Assembly (NCBI GenBank): GCA_016720545.1
Contig: JADKKK010000005.1
Span: forward strand, 310,001 to 374,000
Length of the DNA stretch: 64,000 nucleotides
Source: Myxococcales bacterium
GTDB lineage: Bacteria > Myxococcota_A > Polyangia > Polyangiales > Polyangiaceae
Reading direction: 5' to 3'
Under the pieces are notes generated by a model that was not told the DNA's origin, did no database searches, and saw only the letters and a program-made list of their open reading frames with translations. This document shows positions 16,960-25,182 of this stretch, one piece after another; position 1 is the first letter of the stretch, and each line of letters starts with the position of its first letter. The position numbers and the translations under genes were made by a program.

Positions 16960-17786
16960 GGGGCCGCTCCGCGCGCAGCGGGCGCGGCGCCGCCCACGGG
17001 CGGGAGCGTGGAGGCGCGCCCGTCGAGGGCCGCCGAGGGTGTGTGGCACTGCGTGCAGCTCTCGCGCCACGGGTGCGTCGACCGCATGCCGAGCGCCCCC
17101 GCGACCCCGTGGCAGCTCCCGCATTGGCCCCGCATTCGGGTCGCGTGGGGGATGGTCGGAGGCGCGCCCTTCCACGCGCGTTCGCCGCTCGCGACGGGCG
17201 AGGCGCCGACGAAGGTGCTCTGGGTGAGCGGGGGCGGTGGGGGCGACGGCGGGCCGCTCGCGGCCGCGTGGCACTGAGTGCAGCTCTCGAAGCGCTCGTG
17301 GCTCATCGCCGGAGCGCGCCGCCCCGCGACGACGGCCCCCTTCTCGTGGCAGGTGAGGCACTCGGTCGTGCTGGACCCCGCGACGGCGTGAGGGATGATC
17401 GGCGGCGCGCCGTCGTAGGCGCGCAGCGCCCCGCGGGCCTCGAGCACGCGCGCCCGCTCCTCGGCGGTCTGCGGAGGCACCACGTCCGTCGTCTTCGGGA
17501 GCTTGTCCTCGAATCGGTCGAAGGCCTTCGCGTAGAGCCTCGCGTTTGGCCCGCGGCGTGTGGTGCGGAGGTCAGAATAGCCGGGCGTGGGCGCGATGGC
17601 CGCGGGGTCGTCCGCAGGCCGCCCGGGCACAGTGCGCGCCTCCTTCGCGATGCCCGTGAAGAAGCCCGCCGCCGAGGCCCCGAGCGCCAAGAGCCCGATC
17701 ACGTGCCACGAGCGGCGCGCGGGCGCGGGCTCGGGCTCGCGACGGTCGCCCTCGTCCTCCGCGGTCCGCCTCGGCTTCTCGCTCAT
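16956..17786 (-). CDS. membrane-anchored tetraheme cytochrome c, NapB-like in repeats
   Basis: About 276 residues. ATG 17786 overlaps the napA stop by four bases. One N-terminal membrane helix (VIGLLALGASAAGFFTGIA) anchors a periplasmic domain with four CXXCH sites: CLTCH, CTQCH, CGSCH and CTQCH. The two halves look duplicated, each with a PPIIPHA or PPTIPHA motif followed by two hemes, the pattern seen around the hemes of the diheme NapB. It probably passes electrons directly to NapA, replacing NapB and perhaps NapC. Tetraheme NapC/NrfH is an alternative but the PP-IPH repeats favour a NapB duplication. Confidence 0.75.
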   Translation of the reverse strand: MSEKPRRTAEDEGDRREPEPAPARRSWHVIGLLALGASAAGFFTGIAKEARTVPGRPADDPAAIAPTPGYSDLRTTRRGPNARLYAKAFDRFEDKLPKTTDVVPPQTAEERARVLEARGALRAYDGAPPIIPHAVAGSSTTECLTCHEKGAVVAGRRAPAMSHERFESCTQCHAAASGPPSPPPPPLTQSTFVGASPVASGERAWKGAPPTIPHATRMRGQCGSCHGVAGALGMRSTHPWRESCTQCHTPSAALDGRASTLPPVGGAAPAARGAAP

Positions 17787-20218
17787 GGCCGCGCCCGCCT
17801 GCGCACGCGCGCCGAGCACTTCTTGTAGTCAGGCTGCTTCGAGAACGGGTCGTGCGCGTCGAGCGTCACCTCGTTGATCATGATCCGCTCGTCGAAGAAG
17901 GGAACGAACAGCGTGCCGTTCGGGGGCGCGCCTCGCCCGTCGATCCAGACGGGCAGCTCGACCTTTCCGCGGCGACTCTCCACGACCACGATCTCGCCGT
18001 CCTGAATGCCCATCTTGGCGGCGTCCTCACGGCTCATCTCCACGTACGACTGCGGCATGGCCCGCTGGAGCTGCGGGATGCGCATGGTCATCGTGCCCGT
18101 GTGCCAGTGCTCGAGCACGCGCCCGGTGCACAGCCAGAAGGGGTATTCCGCGTCAGGCGACTCCGGCGGCGCCTCGTACGGGTGGAACCAGATCTGGGCC
18201 CGGTCGTCCTTCGTGGTGGAGTGGTAGAACTGAATGCCCTTCCCCTTCTGCACGTACGGATCGTCGTGCTCCGCGAAGCGGAAGCGCGTCTCGCGCCAGG
18301 TGCCGTCGGGCTGCTTCACCACCGGCCACCGCAGGCCTCGACTGGCCACGTACTCCGAGTAGGGCGCGAGGTCCTTGTGGTGCCCCGTCGAGAAGCGGCG
18401 GTACTCCTCGAACATGGCCTCGTCGACGTTCACGTCGTAGAAGTGCTTGTGATCCCAGATGGGGATCTCCTTGCCGCCCTTCTCGACGTGGAACAGGAAC
18501 TTCCCGTCCTTGTCGTTCATTCCGGCGTGGCCGAGGTCGCGGAGCTTCTTCGCCACGGCGATGAGCTGCCACAGATCGCACCGCGCGTCGCCGGGGGCGT
18601 CCACCATGCGGAACCACTGCTGCGTGCGGCGCTCCGAGTTGCCGAACATTCCGTGCTTCTCTATCCAGAGCGCCGCCGGCAGCACCAGGTCGGCCGCTCG
18701 GGTGGTGGCCGTGGGGTACACGTCGGACGCGATGAGGAACTTGTCGTCGAGCTTGCGGCTCGGCTCGAACAGCGCGTGCACGTTGGGCAGCGACTGTCCG
18801 GGGTTCGTGGTCTGCACCCACAGCGTGTCGATGTCTCCGCCCTTGTCCTTCGGCGTGGAGAAGCGCTTGAACATCTCCACCGTGTGATAGCCAGGCTTCG
18901 CCGAGATGCGCCCCTCGGGGACGTTCCAGTGGTGCTCGGCCTCTTTGCGGTCTTCGGGCTTCGTCACGTTCATGCCGCCGGGCAGCAGGTGGCAGAGGGT
19001 GCCCACCTCGCGCACGGTACCGCACGCCGAGGGCTGGCCGGTCAGGCTCGTGGGCGCGTCGCCCGGCTTGCCGAAGTGGCCACTCAGGAGGTGGACACCG
19101 TGCACCAGCGTGTTGATCGCCGTGCCGCGCGTGTGCTGGTTCATTCCCATGCACCAGATGCTCGTGATGCGCACGTCGCGCCGCCCGAAGAGGTCGGCCA
19201 GATACCGCACGTCGGCCGCGCTCACGCCCGTGATCGCCTCGACCTTCTCCGGGGTGTACTCGGCCATCTGACGCTTGTACTCGTCGAGCGTGATGGCCTT
19301 CCCGAGCAGGGTCTTCGCTTCGTCGGGCGCGCGGAACGCGCAGTGCTTCTCGACGAACTCCTTGTCGTACGTGCCCTTCTCCAGCAGGAGGTGCGCGATG
19401 CCGTTCGCCAGGGCGAGATCGGTCTGCGGTCGAAAGCGGATCGATTTGTCCGCGAACTGACTGCTCCGCGTGCGTCGCGTCGCCATGTCGATGAACGTGA
19501 CGCGCTCGCCGCGGTTTCGCCGATCGATGAACCGCGAGAACAGCACCGGGTGCATCTCCGCGGGGTTGTTGCCCCACGTGATGAGCACGTCGCACTTGTC
19601 GAGATCCTCGTAGCACCCCGCGGGCTCGTCCACCCCGTAAGCGGCGAGGAACCCGGTGACGGCCGACGACATGCACAAGCGCGCGTTGGCCTCGAGCTGG
19701 TTGTGGCCGAGCCCCGCCTTGATGAGCTTCGCCGCGGCGTACCCCTCGGGGATGGTCCACTGTCCGCTGCCGTAAATCGCGAACCCTGCGGGGTTCTTCT
19801 GCGCGCGCTTGGCGATGATCTCGATCGCCTGGTCCCAGGTGATGGGCTCCTGTTTGCCATTCTTGCGGAGGAGCGGCGTCCGCAGGCGATCTTGGCCGTA
19901 GAGGGCGAGCCCCACGTGATAGCCCTTCACGCAGAGGAGGCCCTTGTTGACGTCGGCGCGAGGATCGCCCTGGATCTGCACGACCTTGCCGCCCTTGACC
20001 CCGACCTGCACGTGACAGCCGGTCCCGCAGAAGCGGCACGGGGCCTTGTCCCACTTCACGCCGTCCACCACCTGCGGGAGGCTGGGGCCAGGGCCGGGGC
20101 CAGCGCCAGGCGCGGGCGGCGGCCCCTCGGCGTGAGCCGTGCCCCCGCGGAGGAGCCGGGCGGCGGCTGCCACGGCGCTGGCGAGCGCGGCTTGCTTCAG
20201 GAATGTTCGGCGCTCCAT
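17783..20218 (-). CDS. napA: periplasmic nitrate reductase catalytic subunit NapA
   Basis: About 811 residues from ATG 20218. The N-terminus MERRTFLKQA is a Tat signal, followed by an Ala-rich h-region. The 4Fe-4S site is C61-X2-C-X3-C with the fourth Cys at 96 (CRFCGTGC and KGLLC). The molybdenum-ligand Cys fits ANARLCMSSAVTGF. Typical NapA motifs follow: ITWGNNPAEMHPVLF, GMNQHTRGTAINTLVHG and FWLCTGRVLEHWHTGTMT at the C-terminus. It reduces nitrate to nitrite in the periplasm with bis-MGD. It is slightly shorter than the usual 830 or so. The family overlaps assimilatory NasA, but Tat export and the napD neighbour settle it. Confidence 0.95.
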   Translation of the reverse strand: MERRTFLKQAALASAVAAAARLLRGGTAHAEGPPPAPGAGPGPGPSLPQVVDGVKWDKAPCRFCGTGCHVQVGVKGGKVVQIQGDPRADVNKGLLCVKGYHVGLALYGQDRLRTPLLRKNGKQEPITWDQAIEIIAKRAQKNPAGFAIYGSGQWTIPEGYAAAKLIKAGLGHNQLEANARLCMSSAVTGFLAAYGVDEPAGCYEDLDKCDVLITWGNNPAEMHPVLFSRFIDRRNRGERVTFIDMATRRTRSSQFADKSIRFRPQTDLALANGIAHLLLEKGTYDKEFVEKHCAFRAPDEAKTLLGKAITLDEYKRQMAEYTPEKVEAITGVSAADVRYLADLFGRRDVRITSIWCMGMNQHTRGTAINTLVHGVHLLSGHFGKPGDAPTSLTGQPSACGTVREVGTLCHLLPGGMNVTKPEDRKEAEHHWNVPEGRISAKPGYHTVEMFKRFSTPKDKGGDIDTLWVQTTNPGQSLPNVHALFEPSRKLDDKFLIASDVYPTATTRAADLVLPAALWIEKHGMFGNSERRTQQWFRMVDAPGDARCDLWQLIAVAKKLRDLGHAGMNDKDGKFLFHVEKGGKEIPIWDHKHFYDVNVDEAMFEEYRRFSTGHHKDLAPYSEYVASRGLRWPVVKQPDGTWRETRFRFAEHDDPYVQKGKGIQFYHSTTKDDRAQIWFHPYEAPPESPDAEYPFWLCTGRVLEHWHTGTMTMRIPQLQRAMPQSYVEMSREDAAKMGIQDGEIVVVESRRGKVELPVWIDGRGAPPNGTLFVPFFDERIMINEVTLDAHDPFSKQPDYKKCSARVRRRARP

Positions 20219-20487
20219 TACACACCTCCCGCGGCCGCGGCCGAGCCCGGCGCCGTGTCCTCGAAATGAATGCTGACGACGTCGACGCGGAGGATCCCCG
20301 CGGTCTTCAGCAGGTCGGAGACGAGCTCTTCGCCCTCCTCGGCCGTGCCGGTGTCGAGCACGGCGGGCAGGTAGTCGCCCTGCGCCTCGCCGAGCTCGAC
20401 GCGGGGCTCCGTGAGCAGCGCGGCCAACGCGCGGCACCGCAGCTCGCGGTCAGGGACGGTGGAAATGATCACAGAAGCGATCGGCAT
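20218..20487 (-). CDS. napD: NapD, Tat-proofreading chaperone of NapA
   Basis: About 89 residues from ATG 20487. The stop overlaps the napA start (TAATG), typical of napD-napA coupling. The protein has the NapD ferredoxin-like fold pattern: IASVIISTVPDRELRCRA at the N-terminus and ILRVDVVSIHFEDT in the last strand. NapD binds the NapA twin-Arg signal in the cytoplasm and holds it until the cofactor is inserted. First gene of the minus-strand operon. Confidence 0.85.
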   Translation of the reverse strand: MPIASVIISTVPDRELRCRALAALLTEPRVELGEAQGDYLPAVLDTGTAEEGEELVSDLLKTAGILRVDVVSIHFEDTAPGSAAAAGGV

Positions 20488-20652
20488 GCCCGCCCTTCAG
20501 CAAGTTCCGCGCCGACGTCGCGGCGCGCGCCCGCCGCACAGACTCAGCCTCCGATTCCGCAGGCCGCCGCGCGCGCGGCGCAGTCCCCGCAGCCCTCGCG
20601 AATAGTTTGCGCGAAGGCCAGGCGGCGCCCGCGCAAACGCCCCGGAACGCGC

Positions 20653-20668
20653 TGGCACGGGTCGTGCG
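20653..20668 (+). promoter_or_regulatory. possible sigma-54 (-24/-12) promoter
   Basis: TGGCACG-N4-GTGCG carries GG and GC exactly ten bases apart, as needed for sigma-54. It sits between the divergent nap and cytochrome units, facing the latter. Transcription would start very near the GTG at 20680, so a downstream in-frame GTG (20707) may be the true start. A chance match is possible. Confidence 0.3.
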
Positions 20669-20679
20669 TCGTCGGCGGC

Positions 20680-21297
20680 GTGCTCTCTGTTGCCTCCCAT
20701 CGTCTCGTGGCCGCCGTGACGCTCGCCGCGTCCACTGTCTGGGTCGCCGCGTGCGGCCGCGATGAGCCTCTCACGTTCGCGCCCGCTCCGGCGGCGTCCG
20801 CGACCGGCCCGATCGTCGTCCACGAGCCGCCCAAGCTCACCTCCATCGAGACCGGCAAGCTCGACGCCCACGGGCGCGAGCTCCGCGTCGCCTGCGTGAC
20901 CTGCCACGGGGTGCGCGACGCCGGCGCGCCCTTCCCGGAGCAGGCCTCCGACCTGCGCGAGTTCCACAACGGCCTCGTGGTCGACCACGGCAAGCTCGCG
21001 TGCCCGAGCTGCCACTTGCCGTCCGGCGGCGGTGAGCCTCGCCTCCGCTTGGCCGACGGCACGGTCCTCCCCACCCGCGACACCATGACGCTCTGCGCGC
21101 AGTGTCACGGGAAGAAGCACAGCGACTACCAGCGCGGAGTCCACGGCGGAATGAACGGCTATTGGGACCTGTCGCGCGGCGGGAGGCTCCGCAACCACTG
21201 CGTCGACTGCCACGACCCTCACGTGCCGAAGTACCAACCCTCGCGTCCGGTGCTCCCGCCGAGAGACCGCACGATCGGCGAGGCGAGCCATGGATAA
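20680..21297 (+). CDS. tetraheme cytochrome c lipoprotein of the DsrJ-like input module
   Basis: About 205 residues from GTG 20680 (GTG 20707 is an alternative). A signal peptide ends in a lipobox (VAAC). Four heme sites follow: CVTCH, CPSCH, CAQCH and CVDCH. Its gene overlaps the next (ferredoxin) by eight bases, and a quinol-interacting membrane protein follows, so it should be the periplasmic electron exit or entry of that complex. It is comparable with DsrJ in the DsrMKJOP set, though DsrJ has three hemes. It is divergent from nap, with only 190 bases between. Confidence 0.75.
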   Translation: MLSVASHRLVAAVTLAASTVWVAACGRDEPLTFAPAPAASATGPIVVHEPPKLTSIETGKLDAHGRELRVACVTCHGVRDAGAPFPEQASDLREFHNGLVVDHGKLACPSCHLPSGGGEPRLRLADGTVLPTRDTMTLCAQCHGKKHSDYQRGVHGGMNGYWDLSRGGRLRNHCVDCHDPHVPKYQPSRPVLPPRDRTIGEASHG

Positions 21298-22189
21298 AGC
21301 CAAGCGCCGCTCCCTCAAGGTGCTCGGGGCCACGCTCGGGGCGTCGGCCTTCGCCTACGCGATGGCGCCGCTCCGCGAGTTCACGCGAGACCTCACGCTC
21401 GATCAGTTCCTGCAGAAGCACTACAAGGAGCTCTCCAAGGCCGACCTCGCGGCGCTCATCACGCGACTCGAAGGTGAGACCAAGAAGGCCTATGGCAAGG
21501 AGGTCCACATTCAGGACTTCAAGCCGATGGAGAACGTCGAGTTCGGCTACGCGCTGAACCTCAGCGTGTGCATCGGCTGTCGGAAGTGCGCCGAGGCCTG
21601 CCACCACGAGAACAACCACGACCGCGCCACGAACAACTCCTACATTCGCGTCCTCGAGATGGAGCAAGGCAGCTTCGATCTCGAGAAGGGGAACGCGCAC
21701 TACGACCACGCCGTGCCCGCCCCCGGCAAGTACTACATGCCGGTGCAGTGCCAGCAGTGCGACAACGCACCCTGTGTGAAGGTGTGCCCCGTGCAGGCCA
21801 CGTGGAAGGAGAAGGACGGCATCGTCGTCGTCGACTACAACTGGTGTATCGGCTGCCGCTACTGCGAGGCGGCGTGCCCTTACCACGCCCGGCGCTTCAA
21901 CTGGACCAAGCCCGAGGTGCCCGCCGACGAGATCAACCCCAACCAGGGCTTGCTCTCGAACCGCATTCGCCCTCAGGGAGTGGTCGAGAAGTGCACGTTC
22001 TGCCTGCACCGCACCCGCCAAGGCCAGCTCCCCGCGTGCCTCGAGGCCTGCCCCACGGGTGCCCGCGTTTTCGGCAACATGCTCGACCCGAAGAGCGAGA
22101 TCCGTTGGGTGCTCGAGCACAAGCGCGTCTTCATCCTGAAGGAGGAGCTCGGCACTCGCCCGCGCTTCTTCTACTTCTTCGACAGCTGA
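21290..22189 (+). CDS. 4Fe-4S ferredoxin of DsrO/NrfC/PsrB type
   Basis: About 299 residues from ATG 21290. The N-terminus has a hydrophobic stretch (KVLGATLGASAFAYAMA) after basic residues, as in exported Fe-S proteins. Four cluster motifs are visible: CIGCRKCAEACHHENN, CQQCDNAPCVKVCP, CIGCRYCEAACP and CTFCLHRTRQG with CLEACP. This is the electron-relay subunit that docks to an NrfD-type membrane protein. Twin-Arg export is likely but only one RR-like pattern (KRRSLK) is present. The next gene follows after 13 bases. Confidence 0.88.
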   Translation: MDKAKRRSLKVLGATLGASAFAYAMAPLREFTRDLTLDQFLQKHYKELSKADLAALITRLEGETKKAYGKEVHIQDFKPMENVEFGYALNLSVCIGCRKCAEACHHENNHDRATNNSYIRVLEMEQGSFDLEKGNAHYDHAVPAPGKYYMPVQCQQCDNAPCVKVCPVQATWKEKDGIVVVDYNWCIGCRYCEAACPYHARRFNWTKPEVPADEINPNQGLLSNRIRPQGVVEKCTFCLHRTRQGQLPACLEACPTGARVFGNMLDPKSEIRWVLEHKRVFILKEELGTRPRFFYFFDS

Positions 22190-22202
22190 GAAGGGTACGA
22201 CC

Positions 22203-23474
22203 GTGAAAGCCCCCGACATCGCCCCCGTGCTCAGCTATCCGCGGTTCCTCTGGCGGGTGGTCCGCCTCGCCTTCGAGGGGAGCTTCGCCTACTACGCGGC
22301 CATGACCGTCCTCACCGCGGTGATGCTGGTCGGGGCCAACGCGTGGTCGCACCAGCTCGCCGACGGCATGATCCGGACCAACATGTCCGACCACGTGTCA
22401 TGGGGGCTTTACATCGCCAATTTCACGTTCGCGGTCGGCCTCGCCGCGGGCGCGGTGATGATGGTCATTCCCGCGTATCTCTACGACGACGACGAGATGC
22501 ACGACGTCGTGCTGCTGGGCGAGGTCCTGGCCATCGCCGCCATTCTGGTGTGTACAGGGTTCATCGTGGCCGACATGGGGCGCCCCGATCGTTTCTGGCA
22601 CATCATCCCGGGGGTGGGGCGGTTCAACTGGCCCATCTCGATGCTCACCTGGGACGTCATCGCACTCAACGGATATCTCGCGCTGAACCTGCACATTTGC
22701 GGGTATCTCGTCTACATGAAGTACCTCGGGCGGCGCCCGCAGAAGCGCTGGTATCTGCCCTTCGTCTTCCTCTCCATCGGGTGGGCGATCTCCATTCACT
22801 CGGTGACCGCGTTCCTGTACGCCGGGCTCGGCGGGCGCCCCTTCTGGAACTCGGCGCTCCTCGCGCCGCGCTTCATCGCCTCGGCCTTCATCACGGGCCC
22901 GGCGTTCGTCATCGCCCTGCTCCACGGGGTGCGGGCCACGGTCCCCTCGTTCCGATTCGGCGATGGCCCGGTGAAGCTGCTCTCCAGTGTGCTCCGCGTC
23001 ACCATCCTGCTGAACCTCTTCATGTTCGGCTCCGAGCAGTTCACCGAGTTCTACACGGGCGGCGCGCACACGACGGCGTCGCGCTACCTCTTCTTTGGGC
23101 TCCACGGTCACCACGCGCTCGTCCCGTGGATCTGGACCGCCGTGTTCCTCAACATCACCTCCGCGGTGCTCGTCCACCTCCCCGCGAGCCGCAAGGACCC
23201 TCGGGTGCTCCTCGCCGGCTGCGGCGCGGCGTTCGGCGGCGTGTGGATCGAGAAGGGGATGGGGCTCATCGTCCCCGGCTTCGTGCCGAGCACCCTCCAC
23301 GAGCTGGTCGAATACACGCCGAGCGTGGCCGAGTGGAAGATCTCCGCGGGGCTCTGGGCGTTCGGCGGGCTCGTGCTGCTCGTGCTCCTCAAGATCGTGC
23401 TGCCGGTGCTGACCGGAGAGCTGTCCGACAAGGCCGACGCGCCGAGCGCGCAGCCTTCGTCGCGGCGCCTGTGA
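22203..23474 (+). CDS. NrfD/PsrC/DsrP-family quinol-interacting membrane protein
   Basis: About 423 residues from GTG 22203, with about ten membrane helices. Family motifs include HVSWGLYIANFTFAVGLAAG in the first helices, ADMGRPDRFWHIIPG, and PFWNSALLAPRFIASAF. These proteins oxidise or reduce quinol without heme and pass electrons to a partner Fe-S subunit, here the preceding gene. In this locus the complex probably links the quinone pool to the tetraheme lipoprotein and so to NapA. DsrP of sulfate reducers is the closest named relative by layout; no other dsr genes are present. Confidence 0.88.
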   Translation: MKAPDIAPVLSYPRFLWRVVRLAFEGSFAYYAAMTVLTAVMLVGANAWSHQLADGMIRTNMSDHVSWGLYIANFTFAVGLAAGAVMMVIPAYLYDDDEMHDVVLLGEVLAIAAILVCTGFIVADMGRPDRFWHIIPGVGRFNWPISMLTWDVIALNGYLALNLHICGYLVYMKYLGRRPQKRWYLPFVFLSIGWAISIHSVTAFLYAGLGGRPFWNSALLAPRFIASAFITGPAFVIALLHGVRATVPSFRFGDGPVKLLSSVLRVTILLNLFMFGSEQFTEFYTGGAHTTASRYLFFGLHGHHALVPWIWTAVFLNITSAVLVHLPASRKDPRVLLAGCGAAFGGVWIEKGMGLIVPGFVPSTLHELVEYTPSVAEWKISAGLWAFGGLVLLVLLKIVLPVLTGELSDKADAPSAQPSSRRL

Positions 23475-23520
23475 GCGCGCACTTTCGCGCGCCCGCGCGC
23501 CGACCTACGTTCCCCATGGC

Positions 23521-24399
23521 ATGACGAGTCGCACTCCCCCCTCCCCTGAGCCCCGAATGAGCCCCCACATCCACCCGCCGCGCCACCGACGAAGCCTCGC
23601 CCCGCTGGCCGCGTGCGGGCTCGTGGGCTTCGGGGCGCTCTTCGTGGCGGCGCCTGCGCGCGCCGTGCCTCCGGCGGCTCGCCCGCCCTCCGGGATGGTG
23701 GCCGTGGGGCCGGGCGAGCTCAAGCTCATCGACCCGCCGAAGTCAGAGCAGGCGCCGGAGAAGGTGAAGCGGTTCTTCCTCGACCGCGGGCCGGTCACCA
23801 ACGCGCAGTACCTCACGTTCGTGCGCGCGGAGCGGCGGTGGCAGCGTGGCGTGCCGCCCAGGCTGTTCGTCGACGCGGGCTACCTCAGCCACTGGGAGAA
23901 CGCCGTCACGCTCGGCCCCGACGCCGCGCCCACCGCCCCCGTCGTCCGCGTGAGCTGGTTTACCGCGAAGGCCTACTGCGAGGCCCGCGGGGCGAGGCTC
24001 CCCACCGAGTCGGAGTGGGAGCTCGCGGCGCGCGCGAGCGAGACCGAGCCGGCCCCTACCGCCGACCCGAACCGCGAGCGAGTCATCCTCGCGTGGTACG
24101 GGCAGCCTACCCCCACGCGCCTCGGCCCGGTCATGGCGGGCAAGGCGAACTTCTGGGGAGTCCACGACCTCCACGGCCTCATTTGGGAGTGGGTCGGCGA
24201 CTTCAACAACCGCGTCGTGTCCGACGGGCGACGCACCGACGAGGCCTTCGTCTGTGGTGGCGGCACCCTCACGGGCGCCGACAAGACCAAGTACTCCACG
24301 TTCATGCGAATGGCCTTCCGTGCCGCGCTGCGCGGCGCCTACACGAGCCCCAATCTAGGCTTTCGGTGCGCGGCCGACGAAGCCCCGAGGTCCCCATGA
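23521..24399 (+). CDS. SUMF1/EgtB/PvdO-family protein, exported
   Basis: About 292 residues from ATG 23521 (ATG 23557 also fits). A signal peptide ends in a VAAPARAV region. The FGE-sulfatase fold follows: FFLDRGPVTNAQYLTFV, VSWFTAKAYCEARGARLPTE, GLIWEWVGDFN and, at the end, LGFRCA. Members include formylglycine-generating enzymes and non-catalytic binders; the Cys pair needed by FGE is not clearly present. The stop overlaps the SCO gene start by four bases, so they are coupled. SUMF1-SCO pairs are known beside copper nitrite and nitrous-oxide genes; here the neighbour is nitrate reduction. The exact role is uncertain. Confidence 0.78.
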   Translation: MTSRTPPSPEPRMSPHIHPPRHRRSLAPLAACGLVGFGALFVAAPARAVPPAARPPSGMVAVGPGELKLIDPPKSEQAPEKVKRFFLDRGPVTNAQYLTFVRAERRWQRGVPPRLFVDAGYLSHWENAVTLGPDAAPTAPVVRVSWFTAKAYCEARGARLPTESEWELAARASETEPAPTADPNRERVILAWYGQPTPTRLGPVMAGKANFWGVHDLHGLIWEWVGDFNNRVVSDGRRTDEAFVCGGGTLTGADKTKYSTFMRMAFRAALRGAYTSPNLGFRCAADEAPRSP

Positions 24400-25058
24400 A
24401 GCACCAAGAACTCTCCTTTTGGCGTGGCGGCCTCGCGCGCCTCCCCTGGGCGCTCCTCCTCGGGGGCCTGCTCGCGTGCAGCAAGTCCGAGCCACCGAAG
24501 CCCGCTGCCGAGCCGTCCCCCGCCGCGAGCGCACCCGCGGATCCGCCTTCGCAGACCGCCATCTCGGGCGAGTCCATCTACGTGCTGAAGCCCGCCATGG
24601 TCGACCACACCGGCGCCACGATCCCCCTCGAGCTGTTCCGCGGACACCCGGTGCTCATCGCCATGTTCTACGGCACGTGCCCGGCGGCGTGCCCCACCCT
24701 CACCCGCGACATCAAGAACGTCCTCGAGGCCGTGGAGCCAGCGCGCCGCGCCGACACGCGCGTGCTCATGGTGAGCTTCGACGCCGAGCGCGACACCCCC
24801 GCGGCGCTCGCGGCCCTGAACCAGAAGCACAAGATCGAGCCGCAGGTCTGGCGCTTCGTCGCCGCGAACGAGTCCTCGGCGCGCGAGCTGTCGGCCGTGC
24901 TCGGTGTACAATACAGGAAGATCGAGAAGGGCGAGTTCAGCCACTCCACGAAGATCGTGCTGCTCGATCGCGGCGGAGTCGCCGTGGCAGAGCTCGAGGG
25001 GCTCGGGCAGCCGGCGGACGCGCTCGTCGCGAAGCTGAAGTCCCTCGGCGCACCCTGA
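24396..25058 (+). CDS. SCO1/SenC-type copper chaperone lipoprotein
   Basis: About 220 residues from ATG 24396. The signal peptide ends in a lipobox (LLAC). The thioredoxin-like SCO domain has the copper-binding CXXXC in YGTCPAACPTLT and the matching distal His in EFSHSTKIVLLD. SCO proteins deliver copper to cytochrome oxidase or to denitrification copper enzymes on the outer face of the membrane. Coupled to the SUMF1 gene. One interrupted palindrome (TGTACAATACA, 24905-24915) lies inside it. Confidence 0.93.
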   Translation: MKHQELSFWRGGLARLPWALLLGGLLACSKSEPPKPAAEPSPAASAPADPPSQTAISGESIYVLKPAMVDHTGATIPLELFRGHPVLIAMFYGTCPAACPTLTRDIKNVLEAVEPARRADTRVLMVSFDAERDTPAALAALNQKHKIEPQVWRFVAANESSARELSAVLGVQYRKIEKGEFSHSTKIVLLDRGGVAVAELEGLGQPADALVAKLKSLGAP

Positions 25059-25182
25059 CCGTCGCCCACGTCGCGCTCACTCGCTCGCGCGTTCCGTCGC
25101 GACACGCGCGGAAGTTGGCCGCGGAGCCGCCCCCTTGGGAGGATGGCGGCTTCGCTCAACTTCTTGCGTGTGGAGGTGACCC

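Noticed and set aside
17852..20269. An 805-codon open frame on the plus strand antisense to napA
   Set aside because: Its composition is Arg/Val/Leu/His-heavy with no motif, as expected from the mirror frame of a high-GC gene; napA is clear on the other strand.
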